Positions 54,204 through 62,140 of a stretch of 64,000 nucleotides of DNA are shown here, piece after piece. Made by a program: the position numbers and the translations under genes. Within the stretch, counting starts at the first letter, position 1; each line of letters starts with the position of its first letter. The notes beneath the pieces are model-generated. The model searched no databases. It saw only the letters and a list, made by a program, of their open reading frames with translations, and was not told the DNA's origin. Source of the DNA: Sphingobium arseniciresistens (lineage in GTDB: Bacteria; Pseudomonadota; Alphaproteobacteria; Sphingomonadales; Sphingomonadaceae); contig JARFNK010000007.1 in NCBI GenBank assembly GCA_029167225.1, forward strand, positions 62,001-126,000, in the 5' to 3' direction.

Positions 54204-57137
54204 ATGACCGACCAGCCTGCCAAAGAAACCCCGGACTACAAGTCCACCGTCTTCCTGCCCGTCACCGACTTTCCGATGAAGGCGGGACTGGCGCAGAAGG
54301 AGCCGGCGATCGCCGCCCGCTGGGACGCGATGGACCTCTACGGCCAGCTGCGCGCCCGCCGCGCCGGGCGGGAGCGCTTCATCCTGCATGACGGCCCGCC
54401 CTATGCCAATGGCGACATCCACATGGGCCATGCGCTGAACAAGGTGCTCAAGGACATCATCGTGCGCAGCCAGAGCCTGCTCGGCAAGGATGCGCCCTAT
54501 GTGCCCGGCTGGGATTGCCACGGCCTGCCGATCGAATGGAAGATCGAGGAGGAATATCGCAAGAAGAAGCTGAACAAGGACGAGGTGCCCGCGCAGGAAT
54601 TCCGCGCCCAGTGCCGCGCCTATGCCGACAAATGGGTGGGCGTGCAGAAGGAGCAGTTCAAGCGCCTTGGTGTGATGGGCGACTGGAACGACCCGTATCT
54701 GACCATGAAGTATGAGGCGGAGGCCGCCATCGTCGGCGAGCTGTTGAAGTTCGCGGAAAGCGGCCAGCTCTATCGCGGCGCCAAGCCCGTCATGTGGTCT
54801 CCGGTGGAAAAGACCGCGCTGGCCGAGGCGGAAGTGGAATATGAGGACGTCACCTCGACCCAGATCGACCTGGCGTTCGAGATCACCGAAGCGCCGAACG
54901 CGCCGGAAATCCAGAAGTTGATCGACGCTGGCGAGAAGGTCTCGGCGGTAATCTGGACGACGACCCCGTGGACGATCCCGGTGAACCAGGCGATCGCTTA
55001 TGGGGAAAAAATCGAATATACATTAATATCGCATGAGGGCGCGTATTACTTAGTCGCCGAAGATCTTTACCAATCACTATTGGTCCGAATTGGAGAGTGG
55101 CCCAGTTTAGAAGAAATCTTGGGTGGCGATTTAGGAGATTCCGCACAGCCGAGTAAGGAACGGCTCACATTGACGAGCCTCGATGTGTCCGAGGTAAAGG
55201 AGTCGCCTAAAATTGAGGGCTCCCAACTCGCCGGCGCCGTCGCCCGTCACCCGATGCACCATCTCGGCGGCTTCTTCGCGCGGCCGCGTCCGCTGCTGCC
55301 CGCCGACCATGTCACCATCGACGCCGGCACCGGCCTCGTCCACATGGCGCCGGACCATGGCGAAGAGGATTTTCTTGCGTGCAAGAAGCTGGGCATCGAT
55401 CCGGTCTTCGCGGTCGATGACGCCGGTTTCTACCGCGCCGACTGGGAATGGCTGCCGGGGCAGGGCAGCGTCATCAACACCAAGTTCAACGGACCCGAAG
55501 GCCCGATCCTGAGCGATCTGCGCGAAGTGGGGGCGTTGCTTTCCGCCGGCGACTTCAGGCACAGCTACCCGCATAGCTGGCGGTCGAAGGCGCGCATCAT
55601 CTTCCGCTGCACGCCGCAATGGTTCATCCCGATGGACGATCGCCATACAAGTGCCGAGAACGCAGCGGAGCTGGCGGCTGCTGCCGGAAATGCGGCCACC
55701 TTGCGCGAAGTCGCGCTGGATGCCATCGCCCACACCCGCTGGGTGCCGGAGCGTTCCACCAACCGTATCCGTTCCATGGTGGAGGGCCGCCCGGACTGGG
55801 TGATTTCCCGCCAGCGCGCATGGGGCGTGCCGATCGCGCTCTATGTCCACCGCAAGAGCGGCCATTATCTGAACGACCCGGCCGTCAACGCGCGCATTGT
55901 CGAGGCGTTCAAGGCCGGCGGCGCGGACGCATGGTTCGGTGCGGATCATCAGGCGCTGCTCGGCCCGGATTATGCGCTGGACGATTATGAGGTGGTCAAC
56001 GACATCCTCGACGTGTGGTTCGACAGCGGATCGACCCACGCCTTCACCGTCGAGGCGCGCTATGGGCAGGGCACCCGCGCGGACCTGTATCTGGAAGGGT
56101 CGGACCAGCATCGCGGCTGGTTCCAGTCCTCGCTGCTCGAAAGCTGCGGCACCCGTGGCCGCGCGCCCTATGAGGCGGTGCTGACCCACGGCTTCGCGCT
56201 GGACGGCAATGGCCGCAAGATGTCCAAGAGCCTGGGCAATGTCGTCGATCCGCTCAAGATCATGGGTGAGAGCGGCGCCGACATCCTGCGCGTCTGGGTG
56301 GCGAGCACCGATTATTTCGACGATGTGCGCATCGGCAAGGAAGTGCTGGCCGGCGCATCCGACGCCTATCGCAAGCTGCGCAACACCTTCCGCTATCTGC
56401 TGGGCGCGCTCAGCGACTTCACCGAAGACGAGAAGGTCGCGCCGGCCGACATGCCGGAACTGGAGCGCTACATGCTCCACCGCCTGGCGGAGCTGGACGC
56501 GGAACTGCGCGGCGTAGCGGACAAGAGCGCGGGATCGGAAAGCTGGCTGGAATTCAGCCGCTACACCCGCGCGCTGATGGACTTTGCCAACAGCGATCTC
56601 TCCGCCTTCTTCTTCGATATCCGCAAGGACTGCCTCTATTGCGATGCGAAGACCGACCTGAAGCGCCGCGCCTATCGCACCGTGCTCGACACGCTGTTCC
56701 ACGCGCTGGTGCGCTATGCGACGCCCATCATCCCCTTCACGGCGGAAGAAGTGTGGCAGAGCCGCTTCCCGAACGAGGCGGAGAGCGTGCATTTCCTTGA
56801 GTGGCCGGAAGTGGATGCCGGATGGCGCGATACGGCGCTGGGCGAGAAGTGGGCGAATATCCGCGCGACCCGCGATCAGGTGAACGAGGCGATCGAGCCG
56901 CTTCGCCGCGAGAAGATCGTCCGGTCCAGCCTTGAGGCTGACGTGAAGATGGCGGGCGTTCCCGCCGCCGTCGACTTCGCCGAAATCTGCATCGTCGCGA
57001 AGATAGAGGATGCCGCCGAAGGGATCAGCGTCACCCCGTCCGACTGGCACAAATGCGGCCGCTGCTGGCGCCTGCTGCCCGAAGTGACCGAAGACGGCGC
57101 GCTCTGCGACCGCTGCGACGATGTGCTGACGGCATGA
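54204..57137 (+). CDS. ileS: Isoleucyl-tRNA synthetase
   Basis: 977-residue class I aminoacyl-tRNA synthetase. The HIGH motif appears as 'PYANGDIHMGHALNK' (about 66-80), the editing CP1 domain carries 'TTPWTIPVNQAIAYG' and 'DAGTGLVHMAPDHGEEDF', KMSKS is 'GRKMSKSLGN' (about 671-680), and the C-terminal zinc finger is 'CGRCW' and 'CDRC'. All catalytic elements are intact. An in-frame low-GC segment (about residues 270-344) replaces the expected CP1 linker sequence; see the separate entry at 55013-55235. Flanked by repeat elements on both sides. Confidence 0.95.
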   Translation: MTDQPAKETPDYKSTVFLPVTDFPMKAGLAQKEPAIAARWDAMDLYGQLRARRAGRERFILHDGPPYANGDIHMGHALNKVLKDIIVRSQSLLGKDAPYVPGWDCHGLPIEWKIEEEYRKKKLNKDEVPAQEFRAQCRAYADKWVGVQKEQFKRLGVMGDWNDPYLTMKYEAEAAIVGELLKFAESGQLYRGAKPVMWSPVEKTALAEAEVEYEDVTSTQIDLAFEITEAPNAPEIQKLIDAGEKVSAVIWTTTPWTIPVNQAIAYGEKIEYTLISHEGAYYLVAEDLYQSLLVRIGEWPSLEEILGGDLGDSAQPSKERLTLTSLDVSEVKESPKIEGSQLAGAVARHPMHHLGGFFARPRPLLPADHVTIDAGTGLVHMAPDHGEEDFLACKKLGIDPVFAVDDAGFYRADWEWLPGQGSVINTKFNGPEGPILSDLREVGALLSAGDFRHSYPHSWRSKARIIFRCTPQWFIPMDDRHTSAENAAELAAAAGNAATLREVALDAIAHTRWVPERSTNRIRSMVEGRPDWVISRQRAWGVPIALYVHRKSGHYLNDPAVNARIVEAFKAGGADAWFGADHQALLGPDYALDDYEVVNDILDVWFDSGSTHAFTVEARYGQGTRADLYLEGSDQHRGWFQSSLLESCGTRGRAPYEAVLTHGFALDGNGRKMSKSLGNVVDPLKIMGESGADILRVWVASTDYFDDVRIGKEVLAGASDAYRKLRNTFRYLLGALSDFTEDEKVAPADMPELERYMLHRLAELDAELRGVADKSAGSESWLEFSRYTRALMDFANSDLSAFFFDIRKDCLYCDAKTDLKRRAYRTVLDTLFHALVRYATPIIPFTAEEVWQSRFPNEAESVHFLEWPEVDAGWRDTALGEKWANIRATRDQVNEAIEPLRREKIVRSSLEADVKMAGVPAAVDFAEICIVAKIEDAAEGISVTPSDWHKCGRCWRLLPEVTEDGALCDRCDDVLTA
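55013..55235 (+). other. In-frame low-GC patch inside ileS
   Basis: Within ileS, bases 55021-55200 contain 88 G+C of 180 (49 %), against 43 of 60 (72 %) in the line 55261-55320. Codons avoided elsewhere in the gene (TTA, CTA, ATA, TTG, ACA) cluster here. The translation 'EKIEYTLISHEGAYYLVAED' to 'KESPKIEGSQLAG' stays in frame and keeps the CP1 domain plausible, and it seems longer than the usual linker ('PSLEEILGGDLGDSAQPSKE' region). The junctions are sharp on both sides. It looks like a localised replacement or insertion from a source of different base composition. Confidence 0.7.
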
Positions 57138-57151
57138 CGACTTCTTCCTTC

Positions 57152-57227
57152 CGTCATCCTGAACCTGTTTCAGGATCCATCGTGCCGTTAAGCGCCCCGC
57201 TTGTGGTGGCGCAGGTTCAGCATGACG
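57152..57227. repeat. REP-like inverted pair between ileS and lspA
   Basis: Arms CGTCATCCTGAACCTG (57152-57167) and CAGGTTCAGCATGACG (57212-57227) match as reverse complements at 15 of 16 bases. The left arm also folds on itself, ATCCTGAA with TTCAGGAT (57156-57163 and 57169-57176). Same family as the pair at 31896. Confidence 0.65.
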
Positions 57228-57254
57228 CAATCTTGGCAGGCTAAGGGACGCATC

Positions 57255-57758
57255 ATGGCCATCACCCATCGCCCCGTCGGCCTTGCCGTCGCCGCACTCA
57301 CGCTGGTCCTCGACCAGCTCGTCAAATATGTCGTCACCTATCCACTGGCGCTGCAGTCGCGCGGGGAGGACGGGATCGACATCCTGCCCTTCTTCCGCCT
57401 GCACTGGCTGGAGAACCGGGGTGTCTCCATGGGCTTCCTGCACGCGGACAACAGCACGATGCGCTGGCTGCTGGTGGGCATGACGGTCGTCATCGCGGCG
57501 GTCGTGGCGGTGTGGATGTGGCGGGAGAAGGCGCGCTGCGACGTGGCGGCGCTGGGGCTGGTGCTCGGCGGCGCGCTCGGCAACATTGCCGACCGGATGC
57601 GGCTGGGCTTCGTGGTCGATTATGCCGATCTGCACATCGGCGAATGGCGGCCCTTCCTGATTTTCAACCTGGCCGACGCCGCGATCACCATCGGCGTGCT
57701 GATCCTGCTTGCGCGGGCGTTGCTGCTGCGCGAGAAGGGCGCAAATACGGAGTCATGA
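57255..57758 (+). CDS. lspA: Lipoprotein signal peptidase II
   Basis: 167-residue inner-membrane aspartyl peptidase that removes lipoprotein signal peptides after diacylglyceryl transfer. Four TMs; catalytic Asp residues lie in 'LGNIADRM' (about 108-115) and 'FNLADAAITIG' (about 137-147); 'LTLVLDQLVKYVV' near the N-terminus and 'ENRGVSMGFL' are conserved. AAGGGA lies six bases before the ATG. Its stop overlaps the bamF start (ATGA). Confidence 0.95.
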   Translation: MAITHRPVGLAVAALTLVLDQLVKYVVTYPLALQSRGEDGIDILPFFRLHWLENRGVSMGFLHADNSTMRWLLVGMTVVIAAVVAVWMWREKARCDVAALGLVLGGALGNIADRMRLGFVVDYADLHIGEWRPFLIFNLADAAITIGVLILLARALLLREKGANTES

Positions 57759-58180
57759 CCATAATGCGTAAATACACCCTGATGACCGGCCTGCTGATCG
57801 CCGCCGCCAGCTTGAGCGGCTGCGGCTCTTCGGGCCTGCTCAACCGCGATCGGCCGGACGAGTTCGCCGTGTCGCGTCAGGCGCCGCTGGTCATCCCGCC
57901 AGACTTCGCGCTGGTGCCGCCGGCACCGGGCGCCGCGCCTTCCGCCGGCACCGATTCGGCGCGTCAGGCGATGGAAGCGATGTTCGGTGGCCCCGCCGCC
58001 CGCAGCGCGACCGAAAGCGCTGCCCTGCGCGCGGCCGGCCGCGGCGACGCTGCGCCGGGCATCCGCTCGGACGCCGCCGATCCCGGCACGACCGTGGTCG
58101 ACAAGGGCACGACGACGCGCGACATCATCGCTGCGCCCGAAGGCGACGGCCAGAACGCACGGGCCGCGACGCCGCAATAA
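57755..58180 (+). CDS. BamF-like lipoprotein (DUF3035)
   Basis: 141-residue lipoprotein with lipobox SLSGC (Cys23), then 'RPDEFAVSRQAPLVIPPDF', the hallmark of the DUF3035/BamF family. BamF is an alphaproteobacterial accessory subunit of the outer-membrane barrel assembly machine. The C-terminal half is Ala/Gly/Asp-rich. The ATGA overlap with lspA and downstream position in ribF-ileS-lspA-bamF support the call. Confidence 0.85.
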   Translation: MTIMRKYTLMTGLLIAAASLSGCGSSGLLNRDRPDEFAVSRQAPLVIPPDFALVPPAPGAAPSAGTDSARQAMEAMFGGPAARSATESAALRAAGRGDAAPGIRSDAADPGTTVVDKGTTTRDIIAAPEGDGQNARAATPQ

Positions 58181-58202
58181 AATCCTTTGAGGGGCGAGGG
58201 CG

Positions 58203-58309
58203 CTAGAGCAGATTTCGATCCGATTGCATCGGTTCGGCTGCTCTAAGCTTTTGGTTTACCGCATTTTCCGAGCCAGCAGCCGATTCCGTCTGCTGGGAAA
58301 ATGCTCTAG
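58203..58309. repeat. Structured intergenic repeat (TAGAGCA family)
   Basis: 107-bp element bounded by inverted CTAGAGCA / TGCTCTAG, with an internal hairpin AGAGCAG / CTGCTCT and a second GCATTTTCC / GGAAAATGC. I recognise the ends and the internal palindromes as a widespread alphaproteobacterial intergenic repeat. The ArsR-gene stop codon (TAG, 58308-58306) lies inside the right end, so the repeat supplies its 3' end. Confidence 0.7.
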
Positions 58310-58662
58310 GCGCCGCCGCCCTCTTCATGTCCGGTCTCGACGAATGCTTTGAGCCGGGCAAGCGCACCATCCCATTGCGCGCCGATCTCGGCCAGCCATG
58401 TGCGCGCATCCTCGATTGCTTGTCGCTGCAGGGCGAAATGGACTTCCCGGCCGCTCTTCTGGCGCCGCACCAGCCCGGCCTGATGCAGCACATCCAGATG
58501 CTTGGCGACCGCCTGCCGGCTTATCGGCAGCCCTTCCCCGATCTGGACGATGGATTGGGCCTTGCCCCTGCTCAGCCGCCCGATCAGCGCGATCCGCGTC
58601 GGATCGCCCAGCGCCGCGAAGACCGCCGCCGGGTCGGGCGCGCCCATGTCAGCGCTCGGCAT
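58306..58662 (-). CDS. ArsR-family regulator of the SRPBCC neighbour
   Basis: 118-residue winged-helix regulator: 'ALGDPTRIALIGRLSRGK' and the recognition helix region 'ISRQAVAKHLDVLHQAGLV', then 'RREVHFAL'-like wing ('GREVHFALQ'). No Cys metal ligands of classical ArsR are seen. Its start overlaps the stop of the SRPBCC gene by 14 bases. ArsR and AHSA1-domain proteins commonly form such pairs. It probably controls its own operon. Confidence 0.88.
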   Translation of the reverse strand: MPSADMGAPDPAAVFAALGDPTRIALIGRLSRGKAQSIVQIGEGLPISRQAVAKHLDVLHQAGLVRRQKSGREVHFALQRQAIEDARTWLAEIGAQWDGALARLKAFVETGHEEGGGA

Positions 58663-59107
58663 AGTCGCAGATATTCTTCACCTGCTGTTCCCAGCCGCCG
58701 TCATTGCTGCGCATCACATTGCTCCGGCGCGGCTCCGGCACCCTATCGAACCCGCTTTCGGTGACGGTCAGGCGGGTGCGGTCGCCCGGCAACGCTTCGA
58801 GCAGGAATTCGCACAGCGTCCATTCGGGCACCGGCACGCCGCTTTCCATCAGCGCCTTGTCGCCGCCGGTCGCGGGCCATTCATAGGCGAAGCGGGTCAT
58901 CGGCTCGATGGCGACCACCCGCGCATGCCAGCGATAATCCTCATAGCCCGGATAGGTCATGTGTCCGGTCGACGGCTGGCCCATGGCAAAGGGCTGGTCG
59001 AGCGCGACACGGAACCATGCGCCGAACTTTTCATGATCGGTAAGCGCGTCCCACACCTTGTCGATGGGCGCTGCGATCTCGATGGTCTTGATGATGGAAT
59101 CGGTCAT
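58649..59107 (-). CDS. SRPBCC (AHSA1-like) domain protein
   Basis: 152-residue START/SRPBCC-fold protein: 'IEIAAPIDKVWDALTDHEKF' at the N-terminus and 'VPEWTLCEFLLEALPGDRTR' in the later strands. Members bind hydrophobic ligands in a central cavity. The frame stays open upstream to 59425, but the Met at 59107 is the family start and has GGAGG nine bases upstream. Cotranscribed with the ArsR gene. Confidence 0.85.
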   Translation of the reverse strand: MTDSIIKTIEIAAPIDKVWDALTDHEKFGAWFRVALDQPFAMGQPSTGHMTYPGYEDYRWHARVVAIEPMTRFAYEWPATGGDKALMESGVPVPEWTLCEFLLEALPGDRTRLTVTESGFDRVPEPRRSNVMRSNDGGWEQQVKNICDYAER

Positions 59108-59222
59108 ATGGGCAACCTCCGGGTTGCTTATATGTGTCGGGATCAGCTCGATATGCAACCAATAGATTGCATATAAAGCCTGGAGCATCGCGCCTCTTAT
59201 CGCGATCGCCGCCTCGCTCGCC

Positions 59223-59281
59223 CCGAGCTTGTCGAAAGGGCGTCTTGCTTTTGAAGAAGGAAGGGCTTCGATAAGCTCCGT
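59223..59281. repeat. Degenerate REP-like inverted pair upstream of the SRPBCC gene
   Basis: CGAGCTTGTCGAA (59224-59236) and TTCGATAAGCTCCG (59267-59280) form an imperfect inverted pair of the CTGAGCTTGTCGAAGG family, about 115 bases upstream of the SRPBCC start. Confidence 0.5.
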
Positions 59282-59322
59282 CAGAACGGTTCCGATTTCA
59301 GGCCGAGATGCTCCGGGCCCTG

Positions 59323-59577
59323 TCAGATCCTGTCCCTGGCATAGCGGATGATCCGGTTGATGAGCCATCTGGCTATCAACCCGGTGCCGGCCGAGATGGC
59401 GATCGCGGGGATCAAAAACCGCCACAGCAATCCGTCATGGCAGCGCACGCCTTCAGCGCAATCGCCGAAGCTGCCGGCGACGAAGGCCCCGAGAATCAGG
59501 GGCATGCCGACCAGCGCAGAGAACAGGCAGCCCAATATGCTACCCGCAGAGGGGCCACTGCGAAATTCGTCAGCCAT
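59323..59577 (-). CDS. Small two-TM membrane protein, unknown function
   Basis: 84-residue protein with two hydrophobic segments (about 13-35 and 50-72) and a short polar loop that contains two Cys ('CAEGVRC'). No family recognised. Met 59577 is followed by a polar N-terminus 'MADEFRSGPSAGS'. It stands between dxs and the SRPBCC gene; low expression or a small membrane regulator are both possible. Confidence 0.55.
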   Translation of the reverse strand: MADEFRSGPSAGSILGCLFSALVGMPLILGAFVAGSFGDCAEGVRCHDGLLWRFLIPAIAISAGTGLIARWLINRIIRYARDRI

Positions 59578-59637
59578 GGCCCGCGATCATAGGCTTGGCC
59601 GCGCCGCGCCATGAGGCGTCGGGCGCGGGCGCGAGTA

Positions 59638-61563
59638 TCAGGCCCGCGCTCCCGCGCTCACGCCCGCGCTGTTGTGGCGCAGCGCCGTTAGCACCGTGTC
59701 GACGATGGCATCGGCATCCAGCCGGGCGTCGGCATATTGCACTTCGGGCTTGTCCTGATCCTGGAAGATGTCGGGCAGGCGGAGCGTGCGGATCTTGAGG
59801 CCGGTGTCGGTCAGGCCAAGGTCGCTGGCCAGCGTCAGCACATGCGCGCCAAGCCCGCCGATCGCGCCTTCCTCCACCGTCACCGCCACTTCATGGGTGG
59901 TGAGCAGGCGGCGGATCATCGCCTCGTCCAGCGGCTTGGCGAAGCGCAGGTCGGCGACGGTCGCGGAGAGGCCCTTGGCCTCCAGCGCGTCGGCCGCCTT
60001 CATCGCTTCTTCAAGGCGCGTGCCGAGCGACAGGATCGCCACGGTCTTGCCCTCGCGCACGATCCGGCCCTTGCCGATCTCCAGCCGCTCTGGCGTCTCG
60101 GGCAGGGCGACGCCGGTGCCGTTGCCGCGCGGATAGCGCACCGCGATCGGGCTGCTGTCATGCATGGCGCAGGTGTGGACCATGTGGACCAGTTCCGCCT
60201 CGTCCGCCGCCGCCATCACCACGAAATTCGGCAGGGACGCGAGATAGGTGACGTCGAAGCTGCCCGCATGGGTGCTGCCGTCCGCACCCACCAGTCCGGC
60301 ACGGTCGATGCCGAAGCGCACCGGCAGGTTCTGGATCGCGACATCATGCACGACCTGATCATAGGCGCGCTGCAGGAAGGTGGAGTAGATCGCGCAGAAC
60401 GGCCGCATCCCCTGCGCGGCAAGGCCGGCCGCGAAGGTGACGGCATGCTGCTCGGCAATGCCGACGTCGAAGGTGCGATCGGGGAAGGCCTGCTGGAACT
60501 TGTCGAGGCCGGTGCCGGAGGGCATGGCTGCGGTGATCGCGCACACGGTCGGGTCGCGATGGCCCTCGGCGATCAGCGCCTGGGCAAAGACATTGGTATA
60601 GCTGGGCGGTCCCGGAGGCGCCTTCGCCTGCGCGCCCGTCACCACGTCGAACTTCTGCACGCCATGATATTTGTCGGCGGCGTTCTCGGCCGGGGCATAG
60701 CCCTTGCCCTTCTGCGTCACGACATGGACGAGGCAGGGGCCTTCGGCGGCATCGCGCACATTTTCGAGCACGGGGATCAACTGGTCGAGATTATGGCCGT
60801 CGATCGGGCCGACATAATAGAAGCCCAGTTCCTCGAACAGGGTGCCGCCCATGGCCATGCCGCGCGCGAACTCGTCAGTCTTGCGTGCGGCCTTGTGCAG
60901 CGGCGAAGGCAGCTTGCGGGCAAGACGCTTCAAGGTGTCGCGTACCGACAGGAACTCGCGGCTGGACACGATCCTGGCGAGATAGGCGGAAAGCCCACCC
61001 ACCGGCGGGGCGATCGACATGTCATTGTCGTTGAGGATCACGACGAGGCGATTGCCCGCCTCGCGCGCATTGTTCATCGCCTCATAGGCCATGCCGGCGG
61101 ACATCGCGCCATCGCCGATCACGGCGATGCCCTTGCCCGGCGTTCCTGCCAGCTTGTTGGCGACGGCAAAGCCGAGCGCCGCGCTGATCGAGGTGGAACT
61201 GTGCGCCGCGCCGAAAGGGTCGTATTCGCTCTCTGACCGCTTGGTGAAGCCGGAAAGGCCGCCGCCCTGGCGCAGGGTGCGGATGCGGTCGCGCCGCCCG
61301 GTCAGCACCTTGTGCGGGTAGCATTGATGGCCCACGTCCCACACCAGCCGGTCGTCGGGCGTGTTGAACACATAGTGGATGGCGGTGGTCAGCTCGACGA
61401 CGCCAAGACCAGAGCCCAGATGGCCACCGGTCACGCCCACGGCAGCGATGACTTCCTGCCTCAACTCGTCGGCAAGCTGGCGGAGTTGGGTGGTTTCGAG
61501 TCGCCTCAGGTCAGCGGGCAGCTTCACCTGATCCAGCAACGGGGTCTGCGGTCGATCGGACAT
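59638..61563 (-). CDS. dxs: 1-deoxy-D-xylulose-5-phosphate synthase
   Basis: 641-residue thiamine-diphosphate enzyme, first step of the non-mevalonate isoprenoid pathway. It has the ThDP motif '[17 protein letters not shown]', '[12 protein letters not shown]' and the transketolase pyrimidine domain '[20 protein letters not shown]'. C-terminal domain complete. Length is normal. It is a single gene here, next to the Zur-type regulator gene on the same strand. Confidence 0.97.
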   Translation of the reverse strand: MSDRPQTPLLDQVKLPADLRRLETTQLRQLADELRQEVIAAVGVTGGHLGSGLGVVELTTAIHYVFNTPDDRLVWDVGHQCYPHKVLTGRRDRIRTLRQGGGLSGFTKRSESEYDPFGAAHSSTSISAALGFAVANKLAGTPGKGIAVIGDGAMSAGMAYEAMNNAREAGNRLVVILNDNDMSIAPPVGGLSAYLARIVSSREFLSVRDTLKRLARKLPSPLHKAARKTDEFARGMAMGGTLFEELGFYYVGPIDGHNLDQLIPVLENVRDAAEGPCLVHVVTQKGKGYAPAENAADKYHGVQKFDVVTGAQAKAPPGPPSYTNVFAQALIAEGHRDPTVCAITAAMPSGTGLDKFQQAFPDRTFDVGIAEQHAVTFAAGLAAQGMRPFCAIYSTFLQRAYDQVVHDVAIQNLPVRFGIDRAGLVGADGSTHAGSFDVTYLASLPNFVVMAAADEAELVHMVHTCAMHDSSPIAVRYPRGNGTGVALPETPERLEIGKGRIVREGKTVAILSLGTRLEEAMKAADALEAKGLSATVADLRFAKPLDEAMIRRLLTTHEVAVTVEEGAIGGLGAHVLTLASDLGLTDTGLKIRTLRLPDIFQDQDKPEVQYADARLDADAIVDTVLTALRHNSAGVSAGARA

Positions 61564-61604
61564 CGTTCGTGCCTAGCCTGTTTAAGCGCGCGTGTCGAAC
61601 GCGA

Positions 61605-62069
61605 TCAGGCGGCGCACTTGGCGCAGGTGCCCAGCACTTCGATGACGGGGCGCTCGGCGGTGAAGCCTTCATGCGCTGCGACCTGACGGACTTCGCCGGT
61701 CACGGCGTCGTCGTCCACATGCGTCGCCTCCCCGCAGCGGCGGCAGACCAGGAAGATGCAATCGTGCAGGCAACCGGGATGGGCATTGGCGATATAGGCA
61801 TTGGCGCTTTCCACCCGCATGGCCAGGTTCGACTGAACGAACAGGTCGAGGATGCGATAGACGCTGTTGGGCGCGACCCGCTTGCCGCGCGCCTTCGACA
61901 CCACGTCCGCGATATCGTAAGCCGAAGTCGGCTTGTCCTCGGACGCAAGCGCCTCGAAGATCGCGGCGCGCATCGGCGTCCACTGCTCGCCCTTGCCCTC
62001 AAGCGTGGATTGCGCGGCGCTCGCCAGCGAAATGCCGGTCGGCTCGTGATGATGGTGGTGCTGGCCCAT
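61605..62069 (-). CDS. zur: Fur-family zinc uptake regulator (Zur-type)
   Basis: 154-residue Fur-superfamily repressor. Residues 4-8 are five His ('MGQHHHHHEP'), then the winged helix ('KPTSAYDIADVVSKARGK', 'NSVYRILDLFVQSNLAMRVE') and the metal-binding domain with 'HDCIFLVCRRCGEATHVDDD' and C-terminal 'GTCAKCAA', a four-Cys zinc site. The Cys pattern and His-rich N-terminus favour Zur over Fur. It would repress zinc uptake genes when zinc is ample. Confidence 0.87.
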   Translation of the reverse strand: MGQHHHHHEPTGISLASAAQSTLEGKGEQWTPMRAAIFEALASEDKPTSAYDIADVVSKARGKRVAPNSVYRILDLFVQSNLAMRVESANAYIANAHPGCLHDCIFLVCRRCGEATHVDDDAVTGEVRQVAAHEGFTAERPVIEVLGTCAKCAA

Positions 62070-62140
62070 CCGCTCTATTTATGCCTGACGAGGGGGCGCG
62101 GCAAGGGGCGCCGCGCGCTTCCTCTCGCTTGTCTGCTGTA

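Noticed and set aside
55131-57635. 834-codon minus-strand frame opposite ileS and lspA
   Set aside because: It lies opposite a fully conserved synthetase and shows no domain; a GC-bias shadow.
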